A stretch of 25,405 nucleotides of DNA. It comes from JAKORR01 sp964608495 (GTDB taxonomy: Bacteria > Armatimonadota > Zipacnadia > Zipacnadales > FEN-943). The DNA lies in the NCBI GenBank assembly GCA_964608495.1, contig CAZSOQ010000053.1, forward strand, positions 1-25,405, given 5' to 3'. How positions within the stretch are numbered: position 1 is the stretch's first letter; the number at the start of each line of letters is the position of its first letter. Below, piece after piece: positions 1 through 7,561 of this stretch. A program made the translations under genes and the position numbers. The notes under the pieces are model-generated. The model worked only from the letters and a program-made list of their open reading frames with translations, had not been told where the DNA came from and made no database searches.

Positions 1-76
1 ACTTTCGGCGCGGGCGTCGTGCAGGATTCCCGCGCGCCTCCGCCAAAGGTGTCTACCGCGGGCTGCGACCCGCAAG

Positions 77-108
77 GTTGGCGCCCGGCCCTCGGGCCCG
101 GCGCCCAA
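77..108. other. Imperfect GC-rich hairpin upstream of the first gene
   Basis: The first 159 bases contain no gene I can support. They include an imperfect inverted repeat whose outer arms are TTGGCGCC and GGCGCCCAA (one bulged base) and whose inner arms are GGCCC and GGGCC. It may be the terminator of a gene left of the window or leader structure for the gene at 160. There is no T-run after it, so the role is open. Confidence 0.3.
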
Positions 109-159
109 GCATCGCGCAACAACAGGCGACCGACTGTCGCGCCACAAGGAGGCGGCACG

Positions 160-1023
160 ATGCGCAAGTCAGTAAGCGAATGGTGTTTTCCCGGCGACAT
201 GCCGATGGCCGACCGCATGGCCCTGGCGGCAGCCGCCGGTTTCGAGGGCATCGAGGTGGCCCTGGCGGAGGACCCCGACGGCTCCCTGAGGTCGCTGGGT
301 CTTCTGACCGTCGAGGCCCTGGACGCCCAGGCCGACACGATCCAGTCCATGGCGGACGCCGCGGGGATCGAGATCTCGGGCGTCGCCACGGGCCTGCACT
401 GGGCCTATTCGCTCACGGCCGACGACCCCGAGGTGCGCGCCAAGTCCCTTCGGCTCACCGAGACGCTCCTGCGCGCCGGGGCCCTACTGGCCAGCGATAC
501 GGTGCTGGTCATCCCGGGCACGGTCGCGGCGCCCTTCGGCACGCCGGCGGCCCCCGTGCCCTACGACGTCTGCTACGAGCGCGCCTGCGAGGCGATTGCC
601 AGGCTGCTGCCCGTAGCCGAGGAGCACCAGGTCAGGCTCGGCCTCGAACCCGTGTGGAACATGTTCCTGCTCAGCCCGCTCGAGTGGAAGGGACTGGTGG
701 ACAGCTTCGACAGCGAGTGGGTCAGCGTGTACTTCGACGTGGGCAACGTGCTGCTCACGGGCTTCCCCGAGCAGTGGATCAGGATCCTTGGGCCGCGCAT
801 CACCCGCGTCCACGTGAAGGACTTCAAGCGCAGCGTGGCGACGCTCGCGGGGTTCTGCCATCTGCTCGAGGGCGACGTGAACTGGCCCGAGGTGATGGAG
901 GCGCTGCGCGAGATCGGCTACGACGGCTGGCTGACCGCCGAGGTGGGCCCGCAAAGCCCCTACGCGCCCGAGCACCTCATCCACGTGACGGCCCAGGCGA
1001 TGGCGCGCATACTGGCGATGTAG
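160..1023 (+). CDS. Sugar phosphate isomerase/epimerase (xylose isomerase-like TIM barrel)
   Basis: A 287-residue protein of the AP endonuclease 2 / xylose isomerase-like TIM barrel superfamily (PF01261), in which a metal-dependent active site isomerises or epimerises a sugar or sugar phosphate, or a similar polyol. The usual metal ligands are visible: E163 in LGLEP, D193 in YFDVGN, H218 in RVHVKD and E261 in LTAEVGP. It resembles the UlaE/hexulose-6-phosphate isomerase branch, but the substrate cannot be named from sequence. The ATG at 160 is chosen because AAGGAGG lies at 146-152, seven bases upstream. The open frame runs further up to 19, but that extension is low-complexity and lacks family similarity. 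The stop is TAG. The protein has no signal peptide and should be cytoplasmic. The neighbouring glycoside hydrolase-like and SGNH genes fit a carbohydrate-use setting. Confidence 0.85.
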   Translation: MRKSVSEWCFPGDMPMADRMALAAAAGFEGIEVALAEDPDGSLRSLGLLTVEALDAQADTIQSMADAAGIEISGVATGLHWAYSLTADDPEVRAKSLRLTETLLRAGALLASDTVLVIPGTVAAPFGTPAAPVPYDVCYERACEAIARLLPVAEEHQVRLGLEPVWNMFLLSPLEWKGLVDSFDSEWVSVYFDVGNVLLTGFPEQWIRILGPRITRVHVKDFKRSVATLAGFCHLLEGDVNWPEVMEALREIGYDGWLTAEVGPQSPYAPEHLIHVTAQAMARILAM

Positions 1024-1142
1024 CCCGGCGATGGGCGGGAGCTCGTGGGGTTGATGGCTGGGGTGCGCCGGACAGGAGGGCCCGAGGTGGGCGTGCGGGG
1101 TGGCTCGTCCTCGGGGCGGAAGACGGCGGCGAGGTGACGACC

Positions 1143-1313
1143 ATGGTGACAGCCCGATCCCGTGCCCCGAAGGCCCGCGCGGCGGCTGCGCTGGCGCTCG
1201 TGGTGGTGCTGACCGGCCCGGCCGCGATGGTTGCGTGGGCGGCGCCGGTCGGGGACCTGGACGGCGACGGCAAGGTGACGGCGGATGATCTGGCGGCCTT
1301 CGCGGCGGCCTAG
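1143..1313 (+). CDS. N-terminal fragment of a dockerin/SGNH hydrolase: signal peptide plus first dockerin loop, ended by in-frame TAG
   Basis: A 56-codon frame opening at ATG 1143 after a weak GAGGTG at 1132-1137. It encodes a signal peptide (basic start, hydrophobic stretch about 12-32, likely cleavage after AWA near residue 33) and then one dockerin-type calcium loop, D38-x-D40-x-D42-G with D49 at position 12. It ends at TAG 1311-1313. The same frame stays open beyond the TAG and encodes a second calcium loop and then the SGNH domain annotated from 1398, so I read this as the 5' part of one gene broken by an amber codon at codon 57. The organism clearly uses TAG as a normal stop in several neighbouring genes, so a nonsense mutation or a sequencing/assembly error is the simplest reading. 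Confidence 0.6.
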   Translation: MVTARSRAPKARAAAALALVVVLTGPAAMVAWAAPVGDLDGDGKVTADDLAAFAAA

Positions 1314-1397
1314 CGGTCGTGGGCGAAGGGAGCTGCATGGGATGACGAGGCCGACCTCAGCGACGATGGTGAGCTGGGCCGCGCTGACGCCCTGCTG

Positions 1398-2153
1398 ATG
1401 GTCCAGGCCTTCCTGGAGGCGAACCCGCAGCAGGGGACACTCAGGAACCTGTTCTTCCTGCACCACTCGACCGGCGAAGGATTCGTGGTCGAGGGCAACA
1501 TGCGCGGCCGGATCGCGGCCTACAACACCGCGAGGGGCACGAACTTCGAGTTCTGGGATCACCAGTACAACGAGCAGGGCCTGCGCGACCCCGACGGAGA
1601 ACTGACGGACACCAACTACAACATCCCGGGGGACAACACCGACCCGGACGGGCTGCACGCCCTGTGGACCTCCAACGCGGCGGACTGGGGCTGGAGCCGG
1701 AACCGGATCATGACCAACCACGAGGTCATCGCCTTCAAGTCCTGCTTTCCGGCCTCGGCCATTGACGACGACGCGATGCTCCAGCAGTACAAGAACTGGT
1801 ACCTGGAGATGCGGGAGTTCTTCGACGAACACCCGGAGAAGCTCTTCGTGGTGATGAGCACGCCGCCGCTGCACCGGCTGAGCACGACCATGGCCCAGGC
1901 GCGGCGGGCCCGGGACTTCGCCAACTGGCTGAAGAGCCCGGCCTATCTGAGCGGGCACGGCAACGTCGTGTGCTTCGACGTCTTCAACCTGCTGGCCCAG
2001 CCGGACGACGGCTCGGTGAACGCCAACATGCTGCGGCGCGCCTACGAGAGCGACCCCTGGGGCGATTCGCATCCGAACACAGCGGCCAACGAGGTGGTGG
2101 GCGCGGCGCTGGCCGAGTTCCTGTGCGACGCGGCCCGCGCCTACGCGCCCTGA
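1398..2153 (+). CDS. SGNH/GDSL-like hydrolase domain, 3' part of an amber-interrupted dockerin protein
   Basis: 251 residues from the first in-frame ATG after the TAG. The body looks like an SGNH-fold esterase-type hydrolase: an N-terminal HHSTG block (nucleophile candidate S24), an FKSCFPAS block at 113-120, STPPL at 154-158, and a C-terminal GDSHPN with D223 and H225 as the likely catalytic Asp and His. Such enzymes typically deacylate polysaccharides, though the substrate is not known here. ATG 1398 has no Shine-Dalgarno sequence and would lack an export signal. In-frame codons between 1314 and 1397 encode the second dockerin loop (D71, S73, D75, D82 counted from 1143). The intact protein would therefore be about 336 residues, secreted, with the dockerin at the N-terminus. 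The stop overlaps the convergent methyltransferase gene by 13 bases. Confidence 0.7.
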   Translation: MVQAFLEANPQQGTLRNLFFLHHSTGEGFVVEGNMRGRIAAYNTARGTNFEFWDHQYNEQGLRDPDGELTDTNYNIPGDNTDPDGLHALWTSNAADWGWSRNRIMTNHEVIAFKSCFPASAIDDDAMLQQYKNWYLEMREFFDEHPEKLFVVMSTPPLHRLSTTMAQARRARDFANWLKSPAYLSGHGNVVCFDVFNLLAQPDDGSVNANMLRRAYESDPWGDSHPNTAANEVVGAALAEFLCDAARAYAP

Positions 2154-2998
2154 CGGTCGGCCGGGGCCGGCCGGGCGGGCGCGTCGTCACGCGGCCGCCG
2201 CTGGCGCACTACCTCATAGACCAGCGCGGCCGTGGCGGCGGACACATTGAGCGACGTGGCTCGCCCGCACATCGGCAGGCGCACGAACACGTCAGCGCTG
2301 TCGCGGGCCTCGGGCGGGAGGCCGCGGCGTTCGCTGCCGATGAGCAGCACCGTGGGCCGCCGGTAGTCCACGTCGAAGTGCTCGACTTCCCCCTGGGCTG
2401 AGGAGCCCGCGACCAGGAGCGGCAGGCCGGCCGCGCGCAGGCCATCGTACCAGACCTCGAGCACATCGCCCCCCGGGACGCGGACCACCGGCAGGGCGAA
2501 GAGCGATCCCATGGTCGCGCGCACGCACTGGGGGTCGTAGAGGTCCACCGAGGGCTCGACGATGACCACGCCCGTGGCGCCGACGGCCTCGGCGGTGCGA
2601 AGGATGGCGCCCAGGTTGCCCGGGTCGCGCAACTGCCAGGCGACGAGGACCAGCAGGTCCTCGCGCGGCTCGATCTCGGCCAGGTCACGGTCCTCGATCC
2701 GTAGCACCGCCGCGAGGCCCTGCGGGTCCTCACGGTCCGAGAGGCTGGCGAAGACCTCGGCGCTCACGGCCAGCCGGGCCTCGGGAGCCACCTCCTCGAC
2801 GAGGGCCTGGGCGCGCTCGCTGACCAGCAGGTCGGGCGCGTAGACCAGGGTCTCGACGGGGGCGCCCAGCTCGAGGGCCTCCTCGACAAGGCGGGTGCCC
2901 TCGGCCAGATAGCGTCCCTCGCGGCGGCGGTACTTGGCCATCCGCAGCGAGCGAAGGTACTTCACCCGCGCGTTTCTGAGGCTCGTGATCAGCTCCAT
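2141..2998 (-). CDS. TrmH/SpoU-family RNA 2'-O-methyltransferase
   Basis: A 285-residue SPOUT methyltransferase that would use S-adenosylmethionine to methylate a ribose 2'-OH in rRNA or tRNA. The N-terminal substrate-binding region begins ITSLRNARVKYLRSL, as is usual for the RlmB/TsnR-like group. The three SpoU motifs are present: DPGNLGAILRTA (125-136) with N128, the CVRATMGSLFALPV region (158-171), and IGSERRGL (220-227) followed by LPMCGRATSLNVSAA (241-255), which form the trefoil-knot cofactor site. ATG 2998 is chosen because the family N-terminus starts there; the longer open frame up to 3298 runs antisense-like through the next gene. The exact nucleotide target cannot be assigned, so no symbol is given. 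It lies 52 bases downstream of the GH123-like gene on the same strand, with a hairpin in the gap. Confidence 0.9.
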   Translation of the reverse strand: MELITSLRNARVKYLRSLRMAKYRRREGRYLAEGTRLVEEALELGAPVETLVYAPDLLVSERAQALVEEVAPEARLAVSAEVFASLSDREDPQGLAAVLRIEDRDLAEIEPREDLLVLVAWQLRDPGNLGAILRTAEAVGATGVVIVEPSVDLYDPQCVRATMGSLFALPVVRVPGGDVLEVWYDGLRAAGLPLLVAGSSAQGEVEHFDVDYRRPTVLLIGSERRGLPPEARDSADVFVRLPMCGRATSLNVSAATAALVYEVVRQRRPRDDAPARPAPADRQGA

Positions 2999-3009
2999 GG
3001 TCTTGCCGG

Positions 3010-3031
3010 GCCGGGCCTGAAGGGGCCCGGC
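3010..3031 (-). terminator. Hairpin between GH123-like gene and methyltransferase gene
   Basis: An 8-bp perfect stem, GCCGGGCC at 3010-3017 and GGCCCGGC at 3024-3031, with a 6-base loop. It sits 19 bases past the stop of the upstream gene and ends 11 bases before the methyltransferase ATG. No T-run follows, so it could be a weak terminator or could limit translation of the methyltransferase in a shared transcript. Confidence 0.35.
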
Positions 3032-3050
3032 TCCCGGATCGAGCGCCCGC

Positions 3051-5402
3051 CTAGCGCCCCAGGGCCTGCCGCAGTTGCACGATCGCTTGGGCAAGGCGCG
3101 CCCGCAGCGCGTCGTAGTCGCCCAGCTCCCAGGCGTTGGCGATCTTGTGGTCGCCGCGCACGCCCCGATCGCCGCCGGGCAGGTACTCGCACCTGCCGGT
3201 CCAGTCGCCCTGGCCGGCGCTGCCCCGGCAGCCCTCGAAGCTCGCCGCGTCGAGCTTCTCCTGCACGGGCTGCCACAGCTCCTCGGCCAGCGCGGCAACC
3301 TCGGGCTTGCCCGACGCCCGCGCCTGCTCGACCAGCCGGCTCAGGGTGATCAGGTAGCGGTAGTCGTCCACGCCCTCGCGCGCGGCCTCATAGGCCACGC
3401 AGGGCCCGCCGCTCTCCCCCGGCGCCACGGGGAACCGGTACAGCAGCGCTTTGGGCTGGGAATATACCGCGCCCGGGTCATCCTCCTTCACCGGGAACAT
3501 GTAGGCCCACTCGATCACGCCTGCCGCCTTCGACTTCCACAGGCCGAACCCCGTCATGAAGCGGATGGGCTCGGGGTGCCAGGCGGTCAGGTCTAGGTTG
3601 TAGAACCAGATCGTCTTGCCGTCGGCCGTGGCCCGGGCGTGGAGGTCCCACCACTGCGCCATGTCGAGCTGCCCGCGATGCAGCGTCGGGCCGTCATGGA
3701 GGACGAGCACGTCCGTCGCCTGGTACCAGGCTTCGGTGAAGTTCTCCCACCGCCCGTTCATCCCGTCCTCTTCGGTACGCACGCCGGGGATGGTCTTGAG
3801 GATGCGGAGCAGGCGCAGGCCTTCGTCGAGCCGGGCCGTGTGCTCGAAGGGCTCGTCCACGGGCTGGAAGATGATCTCGGGCCAGCCAGCCTGCTTGCCG
3901 TGCTCGACGATCGCCCTGATGACCTGCCGGTAGGCATCGGCGAACTGCTCGGTGTCCCTCGGCGCCACGGTCTCGCAGAACTTCGGGATGTCGCCGCCCA
4001 TGAGCCACACCATCGGCTCCGGGAAGCCCACGCGCGTGTACTCGTCCATGTTGCGCTCGAGCGGGCTCTCGCCGGCCCAATCCACCACCGTCCGGCCGTC
4101 CCTCACGCTCAGCGCCAGACCGGAGTTGCCGCACAGCGCCACACTGGTCATCCCATGGGCGCGCAGGTCGGCGAAGGTCTCCGCGATCCACGCCGGGTGG
4201 GAGCGCATCTTCGTGTACATGGCGAAGGTGACGCCTCTGGGCTCGTCGGGGGTGAAGGGATAGACCTGGACGGTCACGGGCAGCCGCGCGCCGGGGCTGC
4301 CGGCCGCCTCGACGGTGACGGTGCCCGAGTAGGCGTCCGGCCGCGCGTCGGCGGGCACGTGGACGGTGAGCCAGAAGGGCTGGTTGCGGCTGCCGGCCAC
4401 GGCCAGGGATTCGCGCTTGTCGAGGAACAGCGGCACCTCCATCAGCGTCTCGTTGAAGGGCCCCCACCGCGCCTGGCCTTCCTTGGGATGGAATCGCACG
4501 GAGCGCACGTCCACAGCCTGGGCCGGAAGGACGCCCGCGTCGCCCGTGAGGTCGCCGACGGACACGCGCAGGCCCTGCAGGTCGCGCAGCGCCCGTACGG
4601 CAAGGACCATCGGTTCGTACTCGCCCGGGCAGGCCGCCGCCGACAGGGTCTGCACCCGCTCCTCGGCGGCGGGCACGGCGTTGGGGAACAGGACGCGGAC
4701 CGGGCTGCGCGAGAAGAGCAAGAACCCCCGCGCGCGCTCCTCGTCCGTCGGGTCCGGGGGCGCCGTCTCGTCGAGGTAGACCGTCCTGGGCTTGACTATC
4801 TCGTCCACCGGCATCACCTCCAGGTCATCGAACCAGAAGGTGCCCGTGCCGCGGTAGCTGAAGTTCACCCAGCAGCGCAGCCGCAAGGCCAGGGTACCGG
4901 CGGGCACCTCCGCGTAGCCGGTGTACTGCGTCCAGTCACAGTCCTGGGTCGCGGCGATCGCGGAGTAGCCGGCGCCGAGCCACTTGCCCCCTTCGCCCAG
5001 GAAGACCACAGCCACGTTGCCGTCGCCCTTGTTGACGTCCCTGGCGCGACACCAGGCCGTGAGCTTGAGGTACCTGGTGCGCGGCGGCACCGGGATGTTG
5101 TCCTGCGTCCAGACGCCGTCGTCCACGGGTCGCAGGACGCCGCAGCGGATGCTGGCCTGGCCCGAGTGCTTGACCTCCCTGTCCCAGGCCCAGTCGGGCT
5201 CCTGCTTGCGCGTGTTCTCGGCCGTCTCGCCGGAGTGAGTCGTGCGCCAGGACAGGGCCCAGTGGTCGGGAAGGCCGTCGCCATCCTCGTCGAGCTCGAA
5301 GCCGGGGTCGCGCACCTCGAGCCGCTCCTGGGCCGGTGCCGGCGGCGGCGCCAGTGCCGCGATAGCAGCCAGAACAGCAAGTGCCCAGCAGGGACGCGTC
5401 AT
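3051..5402 (-). CDS. Secreted glycoside hydrolase 123-like protein (DUF4091)
   Basis: A 783-residue exported protein. Residues 1-25 form a signal peptide ending APAQ. Residues about 28-200 look like a jelly-roll carbohydrate-binding module (RDPGFELDEDGDGLPDHW opening, FDDLEV near the end). A linker and beta-rich domain follow. Residues about 385-690 match the GH123-type catalytic barrel, with the Asp-Glu pair D516-E517 in QPVDEPFE, then TIWFYNLD near 597-604 and the EAAREGVDDYRYL signature at 672-684 typical of DUF4091. Characterised GH123 enzymes are N-acetylgalactosaminidases using the substrate acetamido group; most DUF4091 proteins have no proven substrate, so specificity is open. ATG 5402 starts the signal peptide and has GGGAG about nine bases upstream. 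Residues 720-783 form a short helical tail that mentions no known domain to me. The stop is TAG. Confidence 0.85.
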   Translation of the reverse strand: MTRPCWALAVLAAIAALAPPPAPAQERLEVRDPGFELDEDGDGLPDHWALSWRTTHSGETAENTRKQEPDWAWDREVKHSGQASIRCGVLRPVDDGVWTQDNIPVPPRTRYLKLTAWCRARDVNKGDGNVAVVFLGEGGKWLGAGYSAIAATQDCDWTQYTGYAEVPAGTLALRLRCWVNFSYRGTGTFWFDDLEVMPVDEIVKPRTVYLDETAPPDPTDEERARGFLLFSRSPVRVLFPNAVPAAEERVQTLSAAACPGEYEPMVLAVRALRDLQGLRVSVGDLTGDAGVLPAQAVDVRSVRFHPKEGQARWGPFNETLMEVPLFLDKRESLAVAGSRNQPFWLTVHVPADARPDAYSGTVTVEAAGSPGARLPVTVQVYPFTPDEPRGVTFAMYTKMRSHPAWIAETFADLRAHGMTSVALCGNSGLALSVRDGRTVVDWAGESPLERNMDEYTRVGFPEPMVWLMGGDIPKFCETVAPRDTEQFADAYRQVIRAIVEHGKQAGWPEIIFQPVDEPFEHTARLDEGLRLLRILKTIPGVRTEEDGMNGRWENFTEAWYQATDVLVLHDGPTLHRGQLDMAQWWDLHARATADGKTIWFYNLDLTAWHPEPIRFMTGFGLWKSKAAGVIEWAYMFPVKEDDPGAVYSQPKALLYRFPVAPGESGGPCVAYEAAREGVDDYRYLITLSRLVEQARASGKPEVAALAEELWQPVQEKLDAASFEGCRGSAGQGDWTGRCEYLPGGDRGVRGDHKIANAWELGDYDALRARLAQAIVQLRQALGR

Positions 5403-5577
5403 CGTGAGTGTCTCCCGTGAACGGCCTAGCGTGGCGGCCAGCGCGCGCCTATTCCCCGGCGGCACGGGCGGGACCTTGCCGAGCAGGAAGGGCGGCTGCA
5501 GGGGGGGCTGAGGCGAGGCGCAGTGCCTGAGAGGATCACACAAGGGGACGCAGAGAGCCGCAGGCCGGCGAATAACT

Positions 5578-5594
5578 GGTGAACCCGTTTCACC
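5578..5594. promoter_or_regulatory. Possible operator palindrome in the divergent intergenic region
   Basis: The 294 bases between the GH123-like gene (minus) and the amidohydrolase (plus) contain no other gene. They include GGTGAACCCGTTTCACC, arms GGTGAA/TTCACC around five bases. It recalls LacI-family operators, which usually have TGAAA..TTTCA arms, but the odd length differs from the classic CG-centred form. No LacI-type regulator is seen in the window, so the link is tentative. Confidence 0.3.
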
Positions 5595-5696
5595 CTGGCG
5601 CACGTTCGCCGGGCGTTCGGGAGGAGGGCAGGCGGGCGCCGCGGAACCGGCGCGGCGGCGGATCGCCGTGACACCAAGGGGAGGGATTCAGCCACG

Positions 5697-6527
5697 ATGG
5701 TCTTCCTCAACCACTGCCACGTGTTTCCCGAGGGCGCCTTCGGGCCGGAGAGGGCCGAGATAGGTACACTGCCCGAGCTGGCGCGGTTCATGGAGGAGAC
5801 GGGGATTGACCGGACCGTGGCCTTCGCGCCCTTCTGGGGGCCGCACACGGCCGAGCTGCTGGCCGGGGAGGACCCGAACGCGTGGCTCTACCGGCGCCTG
5901 CAGGACTACGAGAACATCGCGGGCGCGGTAGCGGTAAACCCGACGGGTCCGAGGGCCTGCGAGCTGGTGGAGGAGTACGTGGGGAAGGGGTTCGTGGGGG
6001 TGAAGACGCATCCGCCGGCGATGGGTTTTCGCATAGACGATCCCGCCGCTGACGATCTGTATGCGCTGGCAGCGGAGCTGGGCGTGTTCGTGCTGTTCCA
6101 CACGGGCGTGCATGGGGGGCGACTCGAGGACTACCGGCCGGTGCTGATTGACAACATCATGTACAAGCACCCGCGCCTGAAGGTCATTATCGAGCACATG
6201 GGGGTCTCGCAGGGGATCGGGCGCGGGTTCTTCGACGAGGCCCTGGCCGTGATCTTCAACCACGGGCCCAGGTGGAAGAACACGGGTGTCTACGCGGGGC
6301 TAACCGGGCTGGCGAAGCCCCAGCACCGCCAGTTGGTGTGGGACAGCATCCACGAGGCGGGGTCGGGTAGGTGTGTGCTGGGGCTGGACTGGCCGCACCT
6401 GGAGGGGCGCGCTCAGGCCATCGCTCGCTGGGAATCGGAGCTCGCGGTGCTCGACTCGCTGGGGCTGACCCAGGAGCAGAGGGATGGCATCTTCGGTGGG
6501 GCCCTGGCGGCACTGACAGCACCCTGA
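5697..6527 (+). CDS. Metal-dependent amidohydrolase family protein (amidohydro_2-type TIM barrel)
   Basis: A 276-residue cytoplasmic protein of the Amidohydro_2 group (PF04909), which hydrolyses or decarboxylates small substrates at a metal centre. Likely ligands are H6 and H8 (NHCHVF), H135 in LFHTG, H167 in IIEHMG and D231 in LGLDWP; KTHPP at 103-107 is also a usual feature of the group. The length is on the short side but complete. ATG 5697 follows AAGGGGAGGG at 5676-5685, an 11-base gap. The substrate is unknown; ACMSD-type decarboxylases and several lactonases share these motifs. It stands alone on the plus strand, divergent from the GH123-like gene and convergent with the zinc-ribbon gene. 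A perfect 7-bp hairpin follows its stop. Confidence 0.8.
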   Translation: MVFLNHCHVFPEGAFGPERAEIGTLPELARFMEETGIDRTVAFAPFWGPHTAELLAGEDPNAWLYRRLQDYENIAGAVAVNPTGPRACELVEEYVGKGFVGVKTHPPAMGFRIDDPAADDLYALAAELGVFVLFHTGVHGGRLEDYRPVLIDNIMYKHPRLKVIIEHMGVSQGIGRGFFDEALAVIFNHGPRWKNTGVYAGLTGLAKPQHRQLVWDSIHEAGSGRCVLGLDWPHLEGRAQAIARWESELAVLDSLGLTQEQRDGIFGGALAALTAP

Positions 6528-6528
6528 C

Positions 6529-6547
6529 CCGCGGAGCGTGTCCGCGG
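6529..6547 (+). terminator. Hairpin after the amidohydrolase gene
   Basis: Perfect 7-bp arms CCGCGGA (6529-6535) and TCCGCGG (6541-6547) around a 5-base loop, directly after the stop at 6527 and before the convergent gene's end at 6571. There is no T-run on either side, so it is a terminator candidate only by position. Confidence 0.4.
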
Positions 6548-6570
6548 ACCACCCTAGGCCGGCGGCGGGC

Positions 6571-7362
6571 TTACTGTCCGCCCTTGGTCACGCCGGCGAG
6601 GATCTTGGTGGCGATGGGCTCGAACTTCTCCCACTGCTTCTCGGGGCAGAAGGCGCGGACGTCGTAGGAATAGTCGCCCGCGGGGCAGGAGATGCGCCAT
6701 CCCTTGATCTTCACGCTGAAGAGGCCCACGCGCTTGACCGTGGTGTAGCCCGAGTAGGCGGCGGGCATCCCCGCGAAGGCGCAGGCCGTCACCTCGCCCT
6801 CCTCGGCGTACTTGGGGTCCTTCTTCTTCTCGACTAGCTCCAGCGTGGCGTGGAGTTGGCCCTCGGCTCGGGTGTCCACAGGCTGATAGCCGCCCTCGGC
6901 GGGAGCGGCGGCCCGCGCCATCGCGCTCGACACGTCGCCGATGGCTCCCATGGTCTGGCTGCCGTAGATGGTCACGGCCACAAGCCCGCCGCCGGCGACC
7001 TTGACGCTCTCGAAGCTGCCCGGGGAGCCGGCGGTGGAGAAGCGCCAGCTCGGGGGGACCTGAAGCGAGAACTCCTTGTTGAGGCTCTGCTCGGGCTTCC
7101 ACTCGCCCTCGGCGTCGGGCACAGCGCAGGCTTTAGACAGGGCAATCATCGAGGCGCCCAGGACGAGCACAACCAGCACGACCGCAGCCGCCGCCAGCAC
7201 GACCCACGAAGGCAGCGGGCCGCGCTTGACGGGCTCTGCCTGGGGCCCCTCGGCCTTGGCCCCGGTCGCGGGCTTCGCGCCTCCCTGAAGGTCCTTGCCA
7301 CACCACGAGCAGACCGCGTCGGTGTCGCTCTCCATCCCGCAGTGCTGACAGAGCTTGGCCAT
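6571..7362 (-). CDS. Zinc-ribbon, single-pass membrane protein of unknown function (paralog A)
   Basis: A 263-residue protein I cannot name. Residues 1-25 form a zinc ribbon with C5, C8, C18 and C21 (CxxCG pairs), residues 26-50 a polar linker, and residues about 53-75 one membrane helix. The rest would lie outside the membrane. The outer part begins with a beta-rich segment, FSLQVPPSWRFSTAG, loosely like the P-x-x-W strand of PsbP/DUF1795-type folds (weak guess), and ends CPAGDYSYDVRAFCPEKQW, with two cysteines that could pair outside the cell. ATG 7362 has a GGGGGGAG run a few bases upstream. The next gene upstream on the same strand (7562-8356) is a paralog with the same architecture. A promoter-like sequence at 7401-7429 suggests it is transcribed on its own. 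Zinc ribbon plus anchor plus outer domain could suit a sensing or assembly role, but this is inference. Confidence 0.75.
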   Translation of the reverse strand: MAKLCQHCGMESDTDAVCSWCGKDLQGGAKPATGAKAEGPQAEPVKRGPLPSWVVLAAAAVVLVVLVLGASMIALSKACAVPDAEGEWKPEQSLNKEFSLQVPPSWRFSTAGSPGSFESVKVAGGGLVAVTIYGSQTMGAIGDVSSAMARAAAPAEGGYQPVDTRAEGQLHATLELVEKKKDPKYAEEGEVTACAFAGMPAAYSGYTTVKRVGLFSVKIKGWRISCPAGDYSYDVRAFCPEKQWEKFEPIATKILAGVTKGGQ

Positions 7363-7400
7363 CGGCGGCTCCCCCCTCGGGCTCCGTGGAGCCTGAAGGG

Positions 7401-7429
7401 ATTATGCTGTGCTGACTCTGCGTCGTCAA
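7401..7429 (-). promoter_or_regulatory. Sigma-70-type promoter for the zinc-ribbon gene at 6571
   Basis: On the minus strand TTGACG, a 17-base spacer and CATAAT, each box matching consensus at five of six positions. The -10 box ends 38 bases before the ATG at 7362. Just downstream, GGCTCC/GGAGCC (7380-7393) makes a 14-base palindrome overlapping the expected transcript start region, a possible operator. Confidence 0.65.
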
Positions 7430-7491
7430 CGGGGGGGACAGGGGACCGGCGACGGCTGCCGCCAGATCGGGGCGAGTAAGAGGTACACTCA

Positions 7492-7516
7492 GGCGGTCCG
7501 CTACTCCTGGACCGCC
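7492..7516 (-). terminator. Hairpin between the two zinc-ribbon genes
   Basis: Perfect 8-bp arms GGCGGTCC (7492-7499) and GGACCGCC (7509-7516) with a 9-base loop, 45 bases beyond the stop of the upstream paralog and ahead of the promoter at 7401-7429. It has no T-run. Position between a stop and the next promoter makes a terminator the likely role. Confidence 0.4.
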
Positions 7517-7561
7517 GTGGCCGCCGCCTACGCCAGGCAGGCGGTCAGCCGCGGGGCGGGC

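Noticed and set aside
1311..1313. Pyrrolysine or general amber recoding
   Set aside because: TAG is the ordinary stop of at least six other genes in the window, and no pyrrolysine gene is seen; a local lesion or error is simpler.
3639..5420. A 593-codon open frame on the plus strand
   Set aside because: It lies antisense to the GH123-like gene, which has a signal peptide and catalytic motif in the other strand.
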